Origin: Brachynemurus nebulosus
Taxonomy: Eukaryota > Arthropoda > Insecta > Neuroptera > Myrmeleontidae
DNA length: 64,000 bases
Direction of reading: 5' to 3'
Assembly (NCBI GenBank): GCA_035578155.1
Contig: JAPWDM010000008.1
Coordinates: 6,813,847-6,877,846 of the forward strand
Shown here: one piece after another, positions 34,896 through 46,149 of the stretch
Position numbering within the stretch: the first letter of the stretch is position 1
Layout of the letters: every line of letters begins with the position of its first letter
Made by a program: the position numbers and the translations under genes
The notes under the pieces: model-generated
Databases searched by the model: none
What the model was told of the DNA's origin: nothing
Seen by the model: the letters and a program-made list of their open reading frames with translations, nothing else

Positions 34896-35889
34896 TTTCT
34901 TATTTTCCTTTCCCATTATGAATTTTGATAAGAATTTTTTTGAAAATTTTTTTTTTTAAATTTGTACAAAAAAAGGCCTCATAAAAAGAATTTACCGCAT
35001 TATTTTTGACTTTATTGAATATGATCACGTTTTTTCCTAGATTGGGAAAAAGTCCAAAATTTTAAATCCGTCAATCATTAATTTTAAATATTACAAAATA
35101 CAGGTAGCAGAGCCCAAATTTTTGTTCACTACTGTAGGTACAGTATTTAGAGAAAAGAAGAAAGTGAAAAAATTTGAAATATATTTTTTAAAAAAATAAA
35201 TAAATCTTGTTATTTATTATTTACTTAAATGTAAGAAATTATTTCGATGCCTGATTAATAAGCTCAATAAATTAGTTTAATTTACCGGTGTAGCACGTCC
35301 AAGTATATATGGTCCACTTTACTTTTCCTATAGAATATCAAAAATCATAACTGACTTGACTAGGTATATGTATTGATGTTGTATATGTATATGCAAATTT
35401 TAGAAAGTGATATACATACTTTTATTATTAATACATTTATATCTGATTATTAATCTACAACAAATCACACATCGACTGACAGAGATAGAGAGAGGTATAG
35501 ATAGAGAAAGAGAGTGCATACATAACAAAGTGTTCGTTTGTATTCATTTGGGTGTGAACCAACAAATCGCCCTGTCGTAAAGAAGGTTATGAGAGTGTAT
35601 CTATTTAGTTGTACGATGATCTTGTTGATGACGTATGACGTTCTTCGAGTACTTTGTTTGAATATGTACGTAATCGTTCATTTAATTTGCCCGCAGGTGT
35701 CTTAAACGTTGAAAAAACGGAATTAAATTACCGTGGTATAGTAAAAACGCCGTGAGCAGCGGAGCCCCATCACGGTAGTCGAATTTTCCCCTTCATCTTC
35801 GGTATTGAATGTCTACAAGCGAAATGTGATTGAAAGTCTACAACCGAATTGTCATTTTGTTGGTTTCAAAACTGGTGATGAGTGTTCGG
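34896..35889. other. No gene recognised
   Basis: AT-rich up to 35540, then mixed sequence. TACCGTG (near 35731) and CACGGTA (near 35773) form a short inverted repeat of unknown meaning. Confidence 0.4.
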
Positions 35890-36040
35890 CTGATCGAGGC
35901 TTTAAAAAAAGGTTTTAAGTATTTAAGGGCTGTATCTCAGTAAATTTCAATTTTGTGCCGAAAACAGGTAGCAGAAAAAAAGCCAACACAATTCGTACGA
36001 GGACATTCCTGCCCATGTTTATCCGCTAATTGCCTTTATG
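35890..36040 (+). repeat. Family B repeat, partial copy
   Basis: 'atctcagtaaatttcaattt' and 'ggtagcagaaaaaaagccaa' match the 3' part of 34360-34895 and 41565-42145. Confidence 0.65.
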
Positions 36041-36389
36041 TTTTAGTTTTAAAAATTAAAAAAGGACCTTAAGTAGTAAACTGGAAGGCCTTTATAAAGA
36101 TATTTTTTCTTTCCAAAAAAATCCAAAATTTCTATTTTATAAATACTAAAAATCCAAAATTCCTAATTTATAAATAAACAGTGACTTTAATAACATTTTT
36201 AAATTACTTAATATGTATGTATTTCATTTGTCATAAAAGTAAGTTCACTTTTTTTTTTTTAAATTTTTTAAAATTACTATTCGCCTACTTGTATTTAGAA
36301 TAAACATAATGCTTTTAAAACACATTTAACAATAGCATTCAATTCCGATGTAAAAATGGGAGAAGTGGGGGGAAAAGTGATGCGGACTC
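36041..36389. other. No gene recognised
   Basis: AT-rich spacer. Confidence 0.4.
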
Positions 36390-37249
36390 CCTACAAGGTA
36401 CTAGCTGGATACTAACTGAATACACGTACAAAATTTCAGCCCTCTAGGTTTCCTTATGGAGTCTCTAGACGTGTTAGAAAACAAGCAAAAAAATTAAGGA
36501 AATATTGGCGTCAAAATCGTGGGGGTAAGGGTTAAAAGTTGAAACCTCCAAAAAACAGTGTCTGGCTATTAGCTTAACCTGTACACCAAATTTCAGCCCT
36601 CTAGGTTTATTTGGGGAGATTTTGACCCGAACGAAACTGTTAAAAAACAAGAAAAATCATGTTCTTTTGGGTATAAAAATGGTGGGGGTAGGGGTTAAAA
36701 GTCGAGACCCCCAAAAGGCACCCCCTTGATACTAACTCAATCCAAATACAAAATTTCAGCCCTCTAGGTTTATTCGGGTGACCTGTGCGAGTGGTACAAA
36801 CTTCGAAAACGTCGAAAATGCATGAAATTGTAGCTTAAAAATGAGGGGGGTGGGGGTAAAATATTAAAACCTCCAAAAAGCACAACCTAGGTACGAACTT
36901 TATCAACACACCAAATTTCAACCCTCTACGTTAATTCTGGGGGGCTGGGGGCCTGTTAGATCCAGCGAAAATCGTTTTTCCCCCCTCTACTCCCACCATA
37001 TCATCCTAGGAAGCTGAATTTTGGATATGTTGTAGATAATTAACCGAAACATTATTTAAAACCGGTTTGGAAAAGTTTTATTGCTTTTCCGCCCCCCACC
37101 ACCCCCTTAAAGGTCGGGTCAGAAAAAAAATTTGCCCAAAATTTGACCCCACTTTGATAGTATGAGGTGCCTCGAAAATGAGCCCCATTTACCAAATTTC
37201 ATCTCTTAACTTCCATAGGGGGGCCCTACACAAATTAAAAGGTGGCGGG

Positions 37250-37250
<1 letters not shown>
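36390..37250 (+). repeat. Diverged tandem array, about 160-bp units
   Basis: 'aaatttcagccctctaggtt' or a variant occurs at 36431, 36588, 36751 and 36913 (spacings 157, 163, 162), with a weaker one at 37193. Each unit also has a G-rich 'gtgggggtaggggttaaaa' part. It is clearly older than the 147-bp array. No coding potential. Confidence 0.75.

Positions 37251-37252
<2 letters not shown>

Positions 37253-37308
<56 letters not shown>
37253..37308. repeat. (TA)n microsatellite
   Basis: About 56 bases of TA directly after the 160-bp array. Confidence 0.97.
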
Positions 37309-37312
<4 letters not shown>

Positions 37313-37690
37313 CATTTTTTTTTTCTACATATTCGTGTTCTACGGGTCCGAAAACGGATAGCGCCCCTACTCTCGCCTCTCGCAGCTCTTATCGTATAGA
37401 CTGTATAAGTCTAATTTTTCGGAGAAAATTCGACTAATAATAATAGATACTGCAATAGAAACTTACTAATAATATTTTTTTTATTCTCATTGTAGATTAG
37501 ATACTTTAAGCGAAACGAGTATCATGAAAGATTTGTATTTTGTCCAGTATTTGACAAAAATATTACGTATTGGGAACTGACATGCAGGCGGGACTCTAAT
37601 ATTTATCTAAATTAGATTATGTTACATTTAAGTGAAATATTCAGTTGGGCTGGCTTGAATTCAGTTTAAAGGAAATGGATTAATATTAAG
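37309..37690. other. No gene recognised
   Basis: AT-rich spacer. Confidence 0.4.
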
Positions 37691-38138
37691 TAGTGATGAG
37701 CAAAATTAGTCCTGGTCTTGCAGTCTTGTCTTGGTCTTTCATTTTTTGCAAGACCAAGACCAAGACTATGTATACCAAGAGCAAGACCAGGACCAAGACT
37801 ATAAGTATGGTTGCAAGACCAATATCAAGACTCAAGTGAGCAAGACCAAGACAAAAGCAAGATTCTTGTTAAACTATTTAAATAGTTTGAAAGTATAATT
37901 AATACCGTAAAGAGAGAAAATTCTGATTTTAGAAGGAAAAAATTCGGTAATAAAAAAATGCAAGAAAGTTCAAGATTTTTTAGCAATACCAAGATCAAGA
38001 CTAAGACTGCATTTTGCAAGACTAAGACCAAAACCAAGACTCAAACTGCTCTAGCAAGACCAAGACCAAGATTCTTAATGCAAGAACAAGACCAAGACTG
38101 CCAAGTCTTGGTCTTGGTCTTGCATTTGCTCATCACTA
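37691..38138. mobile_element. hAT MITE built of CAAGACC motifs, copy 1
   Basis: Ends TAGTGATGAGCAAA and TTTGCTCATCACTA are inverted repeats. The interior is made of CAAGACCAAGAC and its complement GTCTTGGTCTTG. Flanks ATATTAAG and ATATAACA are only a partial 8-bp match; copy 2 (45737-46149) has a perfect one. Val-Leu-rich frames here are artefacts of the motif. Confidence 0.8.
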
Positions 38139-38590
38139 ATATAACACTAAAAGTTAAACAGTGATTGCTATGAGTTTTACTATTGTATTGACAAAGTTGC
38201 CATTTAAAAGAACGACCACCATATGAAAATAACGAATCAGTTTTTTCTTAAAAATATATTTTTAGAAAAGGGCACGATGCTAGGCGCCTTATCTTGTAAT
38301 TACAAAAAAATGTCATTGGAAAAAATTGCAGGAAAATGTCCTCAAGTAATAATATAATGCTAAATAATAAACAAATAGTTTTCTTCGTAAAAATGCCATT
38401 GGCAGAAATCATTAAAATCTTTGACCGTCTACCCGGAATTCGCTAGAATTAATCTGTCCCTATACTTGAAGTATAACAGCTATAATGTATATATTGCAAA
38501 ATTAAACATTAATTTTCAAATATAAATTATTTACATTGTGACAATTAGCATATTTTAAATTAAATATAAAAATTTAAAAAAAAAATTACT
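38139..38590. other. No gene recognised
   Basis: AT-rich spacer. Confidence 0.4.
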
Positions 38591-38665
38591 GGATGGACTC
38601 GGCCTCGAACTTGTGACCTCAGGACACGAAGTAACTCCTTCAACCATTGAGCTATTTTGGCTTTG
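38591..38665 (-). repeat. tRNA-derived sequence
   Basis: On the minus strand TAGCTCAATGGTTGAAGG (A box) and AGTTCGAGGCC (B box) are at tRNA spacing, but acceptor pairing is weak. Likely a SINE head or tRNA pseudogene. Confidence 0.5.
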
Positions 38666-38972
38666 ACTAAACATCATATTAAATTCGTATAGAAGGCATT
38701 AAAAAATTTTTAAAAATTTTTAAGGACATTTTTTTTTTTTTTTTTTTGGACATGGCTGGCTAGTGCGTTCTACGATTTTACTATGTTCACATCCTAACGG
38801 TATACTATTAATATTCCAAGTTTCATCCAAAAGTGAATTTCCCAACCCGGAACCTCTTCTTGTAAAATAAAATTATTTTTTTATTACTCATGCGGGAGAA
38901 GTACTAACTTGGCGCACACATTTCTGTACGCAAAATAGCTGTTTGCCCACTGTACTCTTCCCGCATACTTTT

Positions 38973-39003
38973 TTGCGTGTGGAAAGTAACTTTCCACACG
39001 CAA
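38973..39003. repeat. 31-bp near-perfect palindrome
   Basis: TTGCGTGTGGAAAGT and its exact complement lie on either side of one A. Two 15-bp arms with a one-base centre can extrude as a cruciform. No larger element ends were tied to it. Confidence 0.85.
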
Positions 39004-39211
39004 ATTGACAATAAAACACGCAAAGCCGCCTCTTAATTTTTCATTTAATAAATATTTCATAATTATTTCTATAGAAACCACCAACAAAGTAATTTAAACG
39101 ATGACTAATTCAGAAAAAAAAGACGAACACTTAAAAATATTATTTTAAAAAGTAATAAAAATGTCAAAAATAGTGATAATAATAGAAAAAAGTGTGAAAT
39201 TCGTAATAAAA
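39004..39211. other. No gene recognised
   Basis: AT-rich; overlapping minus frames of 65-69 codons are not recognisable. Confidence 0.4.
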
Positions 39212-39311
39212 AATAGTATGTGCAACTCGTGCGGGATTGTCGATTGCCCCACTCAACTTCGCTTTCGTGAACAATTGACAATTTCCCCCACTTGTTGCAC
39301 AATATACTATT
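39212..39311. repeat. 100-bp inverted repeat
   Basis: AATAGTATGTGCAAC at the left pairs with 'gttgcacaatatactatt' at the right; 'gattgtcgattg' and 'caattgacaatt' pair inside. Ends resemble those of the hairpin at 19486-19621. Confidence 0.55.
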
Positions 39312-40023
39312 GTCGCACTAAATAGTTGAAATTGCCGTATGTGCATCGATGTAAAATCTTTGAAACGCCTCAAAGTTTAGCTGTTCGGTGTAGATACAGA
39401 ATAATAGTAAAAGCTGTGTACAGTAAAGTCTGTGTTATCATGTGATTTATACTGTTTTCATAAATAATTCTCAAAATCTACTGATCTGAAGAAACTCCAC
39501 CCAGTCAGTCACAGGTCACACGACAATCGCGACAGTCTGTGCTAAAAATAAATCCTCCATAAATATTGACAATAAATATTGAATTTAAATAAACATTCAC
39601 TTTGTAAAGAGTTCGCCTAGCACATTATTAAGCGAGCGAATGGTTTTTTTTTTTTTTTGTAAGGTAATTTGCATAATACCTGATATGCGATACATAGTCA
39701 ACAAGTATACAGTACATATAATACAACACTAGTCATCTATTTATGCTTATGTACATATACATACATACATAGTAATCCTATCCTCTAATAATATTTAGAA
39801 TGACATTTGCATGGACCACGCCCAACTTTCAATGTCAAAATATTATTTTATTCCTACAATTGGAAATTTTACGTTGTTGTGAATTACGGTAAAATTTAAC
39901 AAAATTTATATTCATTTTTAACGATAAAAATATGTAATAATAAGTTATCTAATGTAAGTTATGTAAACAATACTGTTAGGTAACATCCCTGAAATATGAG
40001 CGATTCAAAAACGTTCTAATTGA
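39312..40023. other. No gene recognised
   Basis: AT-rich. No reverse-transcriptase remnant was seen upstream of the Penelope-type fragment. Confidence 0.4.
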
Positions 40024-40326
40024 ATCTACAAATTAAACTGCCAAGATTGTAATGGTTTTTACATCGGTCAAATTGGCAGAAACTTTAAAACCCGGAGAGC
40101 AGAGCATTTTAGGTCATATAGAAATAAGAAATCCGATTCTGTTTTTGCGAGGCACTTAATAGACACCGGACACACACCAGAACGGGAAATTACTGTGTTA
40201 CACGAGGCAACCAAAGGACAGAAGTTAACAGTCCTAGAAGCAATAGAAATAAATAAACATAGCTCCGATCACCTTTTAAATGATTACACCGATATTTACA
40301 GTTCAACTTTATTTTCAATATTATAA
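40024..40326 (+). pseudogene. Penelope-like element GIY-YIG endonuclease fragment
   Basis: An open 100-codon frame (TGA at 40021 before it, TAA at 40324). It reads YKLNCQDCNGFYIGQIGRNF, then KTRRAEHF, ARHLIDTGH and LTVLEAIEINKH. This is the C-terminal GIY-YIG-type endonuclease of Penelope-like retroelements: the CxxC pair, YIG, R and E/H positions of the family are visible. There is no Met and no reverse-transcriptase domain upstream, so it is a 5'-truncated copy, as retrotransposition often leaves. The endonuclease frame itself is unbroken, suggesting a fairly recent insertion. A typical Penelope tail follows. Confidence 0.82.
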
Positions 40327-40571
40327 CTTATTTAAATTTTTATTTCTGTTTAAAACTGTATTCACTGTAATATTGTCTTTTTGTCATTTTCAAGTTCATT
40401 CTTTTGCCACGTGTTTGTTTGCCTCTTGTCGTAATCTTGTTTTTCTTGAATTTTGGATTCTCCTATCACTCCCACTCTGTTCACTTCCACATCACAGACC
40501 ACTCCCCCTTAATAAGTATAGGTGGATAAAATTAGTATATAAGGTATGTAACGAATGTAATATTTATTCTG
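40327..40571 (+). mobile_element. 3' non-coding tail of the Penelope-like element
   Basis: Follows the endonuclease stop and leads to the hammerhead-like remnant. The 98-codon frame at 40280-40576 lies in another phase and is incidental. Confidence 0.6.
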
Positions 40572-40618
40572 TTTGAAAATGAACTGACGGTTCGAAACAA
40601 TATTGTCACAGTTTCAAA
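40572..40618 (+). ncRNA. Degenerate hammerhead-ribozyme motif in the Penelope tail
   Basis: TTTGAAA (40572) pairs with TTTCAAA (40612-40618) as an outer stem I. Between them are CTGACGG (core CTGANGA with G for the last A), almost no stem II, GAA (40594-40596), stem III ACAA-TA-TTGT (40597-40606) and C (40607) at the cleavage position. Hammerheads in Penelope terminal regions are known. The missing stem II suggests it is inactive. Confidence 0.4.
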
Positions 40619-40699
40619 ATAAAAGTGGTATTTTTGCGAAGTAAAATATTTGTTTATTATTTACAAAGGTATATTCGCTTTAATGAAAAATTGTCAGGC

Positions 40700-40771
40700 T
40701 GGATCGTCTGGGACTTGAACCCAAGATCCACCTGATAAGCGGTCAGATGCTTTACCACTAAGTGCCGATAC
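40700..40771 (-). repeat. tRNA-like sequence (pseudogene or SINE head)
   Basis: On the minus strand, A box ACTTAGTGGTAAAGC, anticodon arm TCTGA-CCGCTTA-TCAGG and T arm TTGGG-TTCAAGT-CCCAG are well formed. Acceptor GTATCGG/ACGATCC pairs at five of seven positions. The apparent anticodon is GCT, but the short variable loop does not fit tRNA-Ser, so a functional gene is doubtful. Confidence 0.5.
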
Positions 40772-41564
40772 ACTCACGCGTTTTTTTGCCGCTGCGTAAC
40801 ATAATTTAACTCAATGTACTTTATAACCGCTGCGCCGCAGCGTGCACGAAGCGGTAAAAAAACCCGTGTGTGCATCAGCACTAAGCTTTCCAATCGGCAC
40901 AAGGCTTTCCGAGAGCCACTCACGTATGGCAAACTTTTGTTCGTATTTTAACAAAGGAACCCGTTCAGTGTTCTGTTAATGAAATTTATCTTTAGAGTCT
41001 AGAATTCAGGTTAAATTCTTGATAATATTTTTCAATTATATTTAAAATAATGATATTATTAATCAGACAAAAAAAGTGCATTTACCTATTTAATTTATCG
41101 ATAATGATAAGAATAGTGAGTCAGTCAATTACAGGGGCCCAATGACCTCCATGCCCTTTGCTACTGTTGTTCATAGTATGTAGTATAAGTAGACAAAGAA
41201 CAAAGTAAATGTTGCACAATACTTTCTAAAATTAAATGTTACTTATCTCTGTATTACTTTTAATAAAAGCTCTACATATCTGTCTATATATGCATACCGG
41301 AATATTCTCACGCGAATCTGTTTATGTTATCAAAAATATTTGTAATATAATTATAATAATTATTTATATTAACTATTAAAACTAATAATAATTTTTTTAT
41401 TAATTACTTTTTTTTCTAGCTAATAAAATATTTCTCTTTTGTTATTTAGCTTTAATTAACAATTAAAAAATATAATATTTTGTAAGTGATACAGTGATAC
41501 AAGTTTGAAAATTGTATACATAGACTACTTACCCGGAAACCTATACCTATCTCTAAAAAAATAT
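40772..41564. other. No gene recognised
   Basis: Mixed then AT-rich sequence; CAGGGGCCCAATGACC at about 41135 is debris of a GGGCCC-type repeat. Confidence 0.4.
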
Positions 41565-42145
41565 TTTCGGACATTTAATTTTTTTAACTATGATGCACCC
41601 GAAAAAAAATTCTGGAAAAATTATATGTTCTATCGATCATAGTGAGGAGCCTGTAGAAATATTTTGGTGATTGTACAACGAATATAACCTCGAAAAAAAA
41701 TCTTTTCGGACCTTTTATTTTTTTAACTATAACGCACTCGGAAAAAAAATCTGAAAAAATTATATGTTGTATCGGTCATAGTAGGAAGTCTACAAAAAAA
41801 TTTTGGTGATTGTACCATAGCTACAAGTTGATGAAAAAAAATATTGAAAAATTAAACAATTTTTTTGGTGGGGTTATAATTTTTTTTAAGCTGATAATTT
41901 TTTCTGGGATACACTATAGAGGTAGCTAAAACATATAAAAACTCCAGCCAAATCCGTCAAGCCACTCAAAAGTTATAAATTTTTTTTGATTTTCACAAAA
42001 TAATTTTTTACCCCCAAAGGGTGAGTTTTTAAGGGTTGAAACTCAGTAAATTTCAATCTTATATTGAAAGCAGTTAGCAGAAAAAAAACCAACAAAATTC
42101 GTGCGGGGGCATTTCTACCCATGCTTATCCGCCAATAGCCTTTGG
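41565..42145 (+). repeat. Family B repeat, copy 2
   Basis: Same order of blocks as 34360-34895, with the 'ttggtgattgta' unit duplicated (around 41660 and 41805). Adjoins a truncated AGCGAATTTCC repeat at its right end. Confidence 0.75.
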
Positions 42146-42395
42146 TTAAAACATTGGAAGCCCAAAAATCTTGGATGAGTTCGTCAGCCAGACACGTCGG
42201 ATACCAGGAACATGGTTTTTTTAGCATTTTTCGTGAAAATTTAAATTTTTGGTAAAAATTTGCTACACTTTAAAAGTTTTTGCGTTATTTTTTTACACCA
42301 TTGGAAAGATGAGAGAAAATCACATAAAAAAGGTTTCTGAACTATTATTCTACATAAATTAGTTTTTGAGAAAAATAGAAAATAAGTCGAATTTC
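42146..42395 (+). repeat. AGCGAATTTCC-family repeat, copy 6 (5' truncated)
   Basis: Begins in the middle at 'aaacattggaagcccaaaaa' and runs through GTCAGCCAGACACGTC to the 'ctattattctacat' part. Both the TA site and the tail are missing. Confidence 0.7.
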
Positions 42396-43324
42396 ACAGA
42401 ATAGTTCGTTCACATCTGTATTATATGTATATGTACGTATACTGTACAATGTACCTACAGTAAATAGACACGTTTTAAAAGTTTAACATTTTTTTTCTTA
42501 CGAATATTCATTCTAATTTATTTAAAATTTACGCGAACCTGATCACGTTATCATAGTAATCAAAATTTTCTGGAAAATATATCTGATTTTTGAAAAAGAA
42601 CAAAGATATATATTTTGTCTTGTTCTAATCTTGAAATTTTTACATTTTTATAAGTCAGTTCTATCTCATTTGCGGTACAAGAACGTTGCAGTTTTTTGTC
42701 GATAGATGGACTAAATACCTAGAGTGATTAATAGACGTGAAACAATGGCCACTAGGCCAAGCAGCCATTTTTCAAAATAAATGGTAAAATAATTATTACA
42801 TATTTGAGTAATATGTACAGGGTTTAGACTTACACATTACATAACGTTAGCTGTTTAATGCGCCTTGAATTTAAAAAAAAAATTATGTTTATATTTGTAT
42901 ATTATGTTAGGTGCGTTACGTGCGTTAATATGTCCTATTTCAAGTGCACTCCTTTGGTAAAAATCTGAAGCATATTTAAATTGACAGAAGTAAATAATGT
43001 AATAAATTTAATAATTGTTAAATAAAATATTTGTGGTCACTTTAGGTATTATTTTTTTATTTTTGTTAATAATTGTTATTTTATTTAAATATTACTTTAC
43101 GATGGAATTATTAAATAATTCACCATTAATTAGTCCTGTTATACAGTCTATTGATTCGATATTTTTGTGTTTTGATAAAATGAAAGATAAGAGGAAACAA
43201 TTAAAAAGACTTATTTATAAATAAAAATTACGTTCAAAACGTAAAATTATTTTGTTAAAAACAATGTTGAGGAAAAATACAGAAAGAAGTTGCTGGATAC
43301 GGGAGGAATTAAAGAAAAGTAAGT
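42396..43324. other. No gene recognised
   Basis: AT-rich. The 69-codon frame at 43015-43224 begins with a hydrophobic run but matches no known domain and lacks gene context. Confidence 0.4.
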
Positions 43325-43505
43325 TTGCCAAAATTTTCCCAAGTTTAAAAATTTTTGTAATATTTTTTTAAACCTTTAGAAAGAAGAGAAAAAGTCAGAC
43401 AAAAAAGATTTTAAACAAGCATTCTGTATAAACTGGTTACCGAGGAAAACTAATTTTTATAACCGGAAACTCGCTATGTTATGCAGGATGCTGCGACAGG
43501 GGTAT
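43325..43505 (+). repeat. AGCGAATTTCC-family repeat, copy 7 (3' part only)
   Basis: Ends with CTCGCTATGTTATGCAGGAT then GCTGCGACAGGGGTATTTT. Only the right third of the unit is present. Confidence 0.75.
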
Positions 43506-43686
43506 TTTATTATTTACAATTAATATGGAATACCATAAAGGGACACTTACATCAGTGAATAATTTAATGTATAGTATATTGTTTTGAAACCTGTATAGTG
43601 ATATCAAATATCAATAAAAACAAATTATATAGATATGGTATTGGTTAATGATATACTTTGGTAAATCTCTGTTTATAAAATGTATT

Positions 43687-43719
<33 letters not shown>

Positions 43720-44215
43720 AGAAAATATTCCATTAACACTTTTTTTTTATTTGTTAAAAAAACTGTTTGTATTAATTTGAATTTTGTTTAATCTTACGAT
43801 TCCCGTTACTTAAGTAAGTGTATTTAAGTAATTTTATCTCAGAAATGAAAAAATATGTACAAATTAATATTTAATATTAATCCAACAAATTCATGCACGC
43901 TTTTACATGTTGCAGTTAAGTAAAAACAATCTGTCCAGAGTATTAATAATAATCGGTAGTTGTGACGACTGCGCCAGTTTCTTTTAATAAATTGATATTT
44001 AAACGTTTTTTTCTAAAAAAAAAAAAGAGCTCTCCACAATATGTAACTTATGTCTTGTTTTTTTTTTTTTTTAAAAACAATTTCTAAATATAGTAAGTGA
44101 ATGGTACAATTAATTAATTAAAGTAGTTTATATAAATTATAATTAAAAATAATTTGTTAAAATAATAATGTTTAATTTTCAAATTAAAACAGTACTTACA
44201 GTATAACTAAATATC
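43506..44215. other. No gene; 30-base T run
   Basis: A pure T run spans 43689-43718. If transcribed on the minus strand it would be an A-tail-like tract, but no retroelement body could be attached to it. Confidence 0.4.
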
Positions 44216-44221
44216 TAATAA

Positions 44222-45497
44222 CTAGGTACCGGACACTTTTCGGATCAAACAGCATTCGTGTTTTGTGTATGTAGGTAGGGTTGACCGGGGTAATTGTGAA
44301 TGGATTTTCATGAGTTGAAATAAAAGCGTTGTTTTAAGTATTTCTTATTTTATATATCACATTATGGTTGATTTATTTTTAATTCTACATTATTTAGAAT
44401 ACACCACACAAATTTTGAGCAAATTCGTATGAAAAACAAAAATTTTATAAGCCATTCACATTTCCCCGGTGCGGTTTTGCAAATCTTTTAAGTTTCGGGG
44501 TAAAAGTGAATGCCATCAGAAAGATTATTTAGAATGGATTACAAGAGAAATGGGGTACGTCAGAGTAAAGCCCAGCTCAAATTCTTCACATTTACTCCAC
44601 TTTCAAATTTTTCATCATACTTTAGCGGTTACAATTTCTCTTTGTTTAATGCAAGTTACGCGTACCTCAAATTTCTACAAAAAAATCAAGGTTAAAGAAA
44701 AATATTTTGTCATTTTGTCATTTAAAAAATCAAAAAATTCCATGTATTCACACAAAAACAAGGAAAATAAGATTTTTTCAAGGAAATAAATTTAGTTTAC
44801 ATGAATAAAAAACATTTTTTTGTGTTGTTTGTACAACGGAAACTTGTACAATAAGGTCACCAGCACCTTCATCAACATTTTCAACTCTGAAAAGGACACT
44901 ACTGAAATTTTTGACCGATTGGGGGCATTTGTGAATGACGTTCACAATTACCCCACAATTTTAAAATCATGGGGTAATTGTGAATTGGTGATAAACTGTC
45001 CAATTTCTTTAGCAATTAATAAGGAACCCTCTCAGGGTTTAGACTACTTCTTTAAAAGTACTTTTAACCATTTCTTACCTTTTAAAAAAAGAAAATGTAT
45101 TTAAAAAAATTTTTTTTTGAGGATTGGTCGAAGTAAGATAGCTACATAAAATTTTGCAAGGATTTTTTCAAAATAAAAAAAAAAGATACTAATACTGGGA
45201 GAATTGTTATGAAATTTTAGTAGCATATTAAGAAAGGACAGAAAAACATATTAAGAGTTGACTTTTAACAATATTAATGTTATTTTAGGAATTATATGCG
45301 CCGTTGACAATTGCCCCAATTTACAATTACCCCGGTCAACCCTATATCACACTTGATGTGATTAATGTGAATAAAAACGAATAGATATTTTGATAAAACA
45401 TACATACATATATATACAACTCACACATATTATCTGTCTGTCTGCCTGCATATACAAAACACGATACTGTTTGATCCGAAAAATGTCCGATACCTAG
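44222..45497. mobile_element. CTAGGTACCGG-ended MITE interrupted by another element
   Basis: CTAGGTACCGGACACTTTTC at the left is mirrored by 'tccgatacctag' at the right, with TAATAA on both outer sides (44216-44221, 45498-45503). TIRs extend 45-50 bp. Without the nested 44278-45342 the unit would be only about 210 bp. Single ends of this family appear at 26383 and 59917. Confidence 0.75.
44278..45342. mobile_element. Nested TA-flanked element with GGGTTGACCGGGG ends
   Basis: GGGTTGACCGGGGTAATTGT and its near-exact complement bound 1065 bp, with TA outside (44276-44277, 45343-45344). The motif GGGGTAATTGTGAA recurs near 44940-44985 internally. Frames of 94-106 codons inside have no recognisable domain. 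Confidence 0.8.
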
Positions 45498-45736
45498 TAA
45501 TAACAGTAAAAAATTAAATTTGTTCAAAGAGTTGAGAGAAGCAGTTAAGTTAATGACTTCAACTTAATTGTTATTATTTTAAAATTACATACACATATAT
45601 ACATACGCTGACGTAAAAAAGAAAAGAAAAATGGATTGTTGATGGAGAAATATGTAGTAATTTCCGAGTATTAAGGAGAGATTCGCTAAAAAAAATTAAA
45701 TAAATCGATTTTTTTCTTCATAATTATGTTCCTTAA

Positions 45737-46149
45737 TAGTGATGCGCAAAATTAGTTTTGGTCTTGCAGTCTTGTCTTGGTTTCGCATTTTTTGCAAGAC
45801 AAAGACCAAGACTATGTATACCAAGAGCAAGACCAAGACCAAGACTATAATTATGACTGCAAGACCGATACCAAAACTCAAGTGAGCAAGACCAAGACAA
45901 AAGCAAGAAAAAAGCAAGACTCTTGCTAAACTATTTAAATAGTTTGAAAGTATAATTAATACGTAAAGATAGTAAAAATTCTAATTTTAGAAGAAAAAAA
46001 TTCGCTAATAAAAAGATGCAAGAAAGTGCAAGATTTTTTAGCAATAACAAGACCAAGACTGCATTTTGCAAGACCAAGTCCAAGACTCAAACTGCTCTAG
46101 CAAGACCAAGACCAAGACTTGGTCTTGGTCTTGTTCTTGCTCACCACTA
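45737..46149. mobile_element. hAT MITE built of CAAGACC motifs, copy 2
   Basis: Ends TAGTGATGCGCAAA and GCTCACCACTA with a perfect 8-bp duplication TTCCTTAA (45729-45736, 46150-46157). Interior CAAGACCAAGAC/GTCTTGGTCTTG units as in 37691-38138. Confidence 0.88.

Noticed and set aside
37825..38037. Val-Leu-rich frame resembling a membrane segment
   Set aside because: It is the translation of GGTCTTG motif repeats in a hAT MITE; the frame at 45696-45917 has the same origin.
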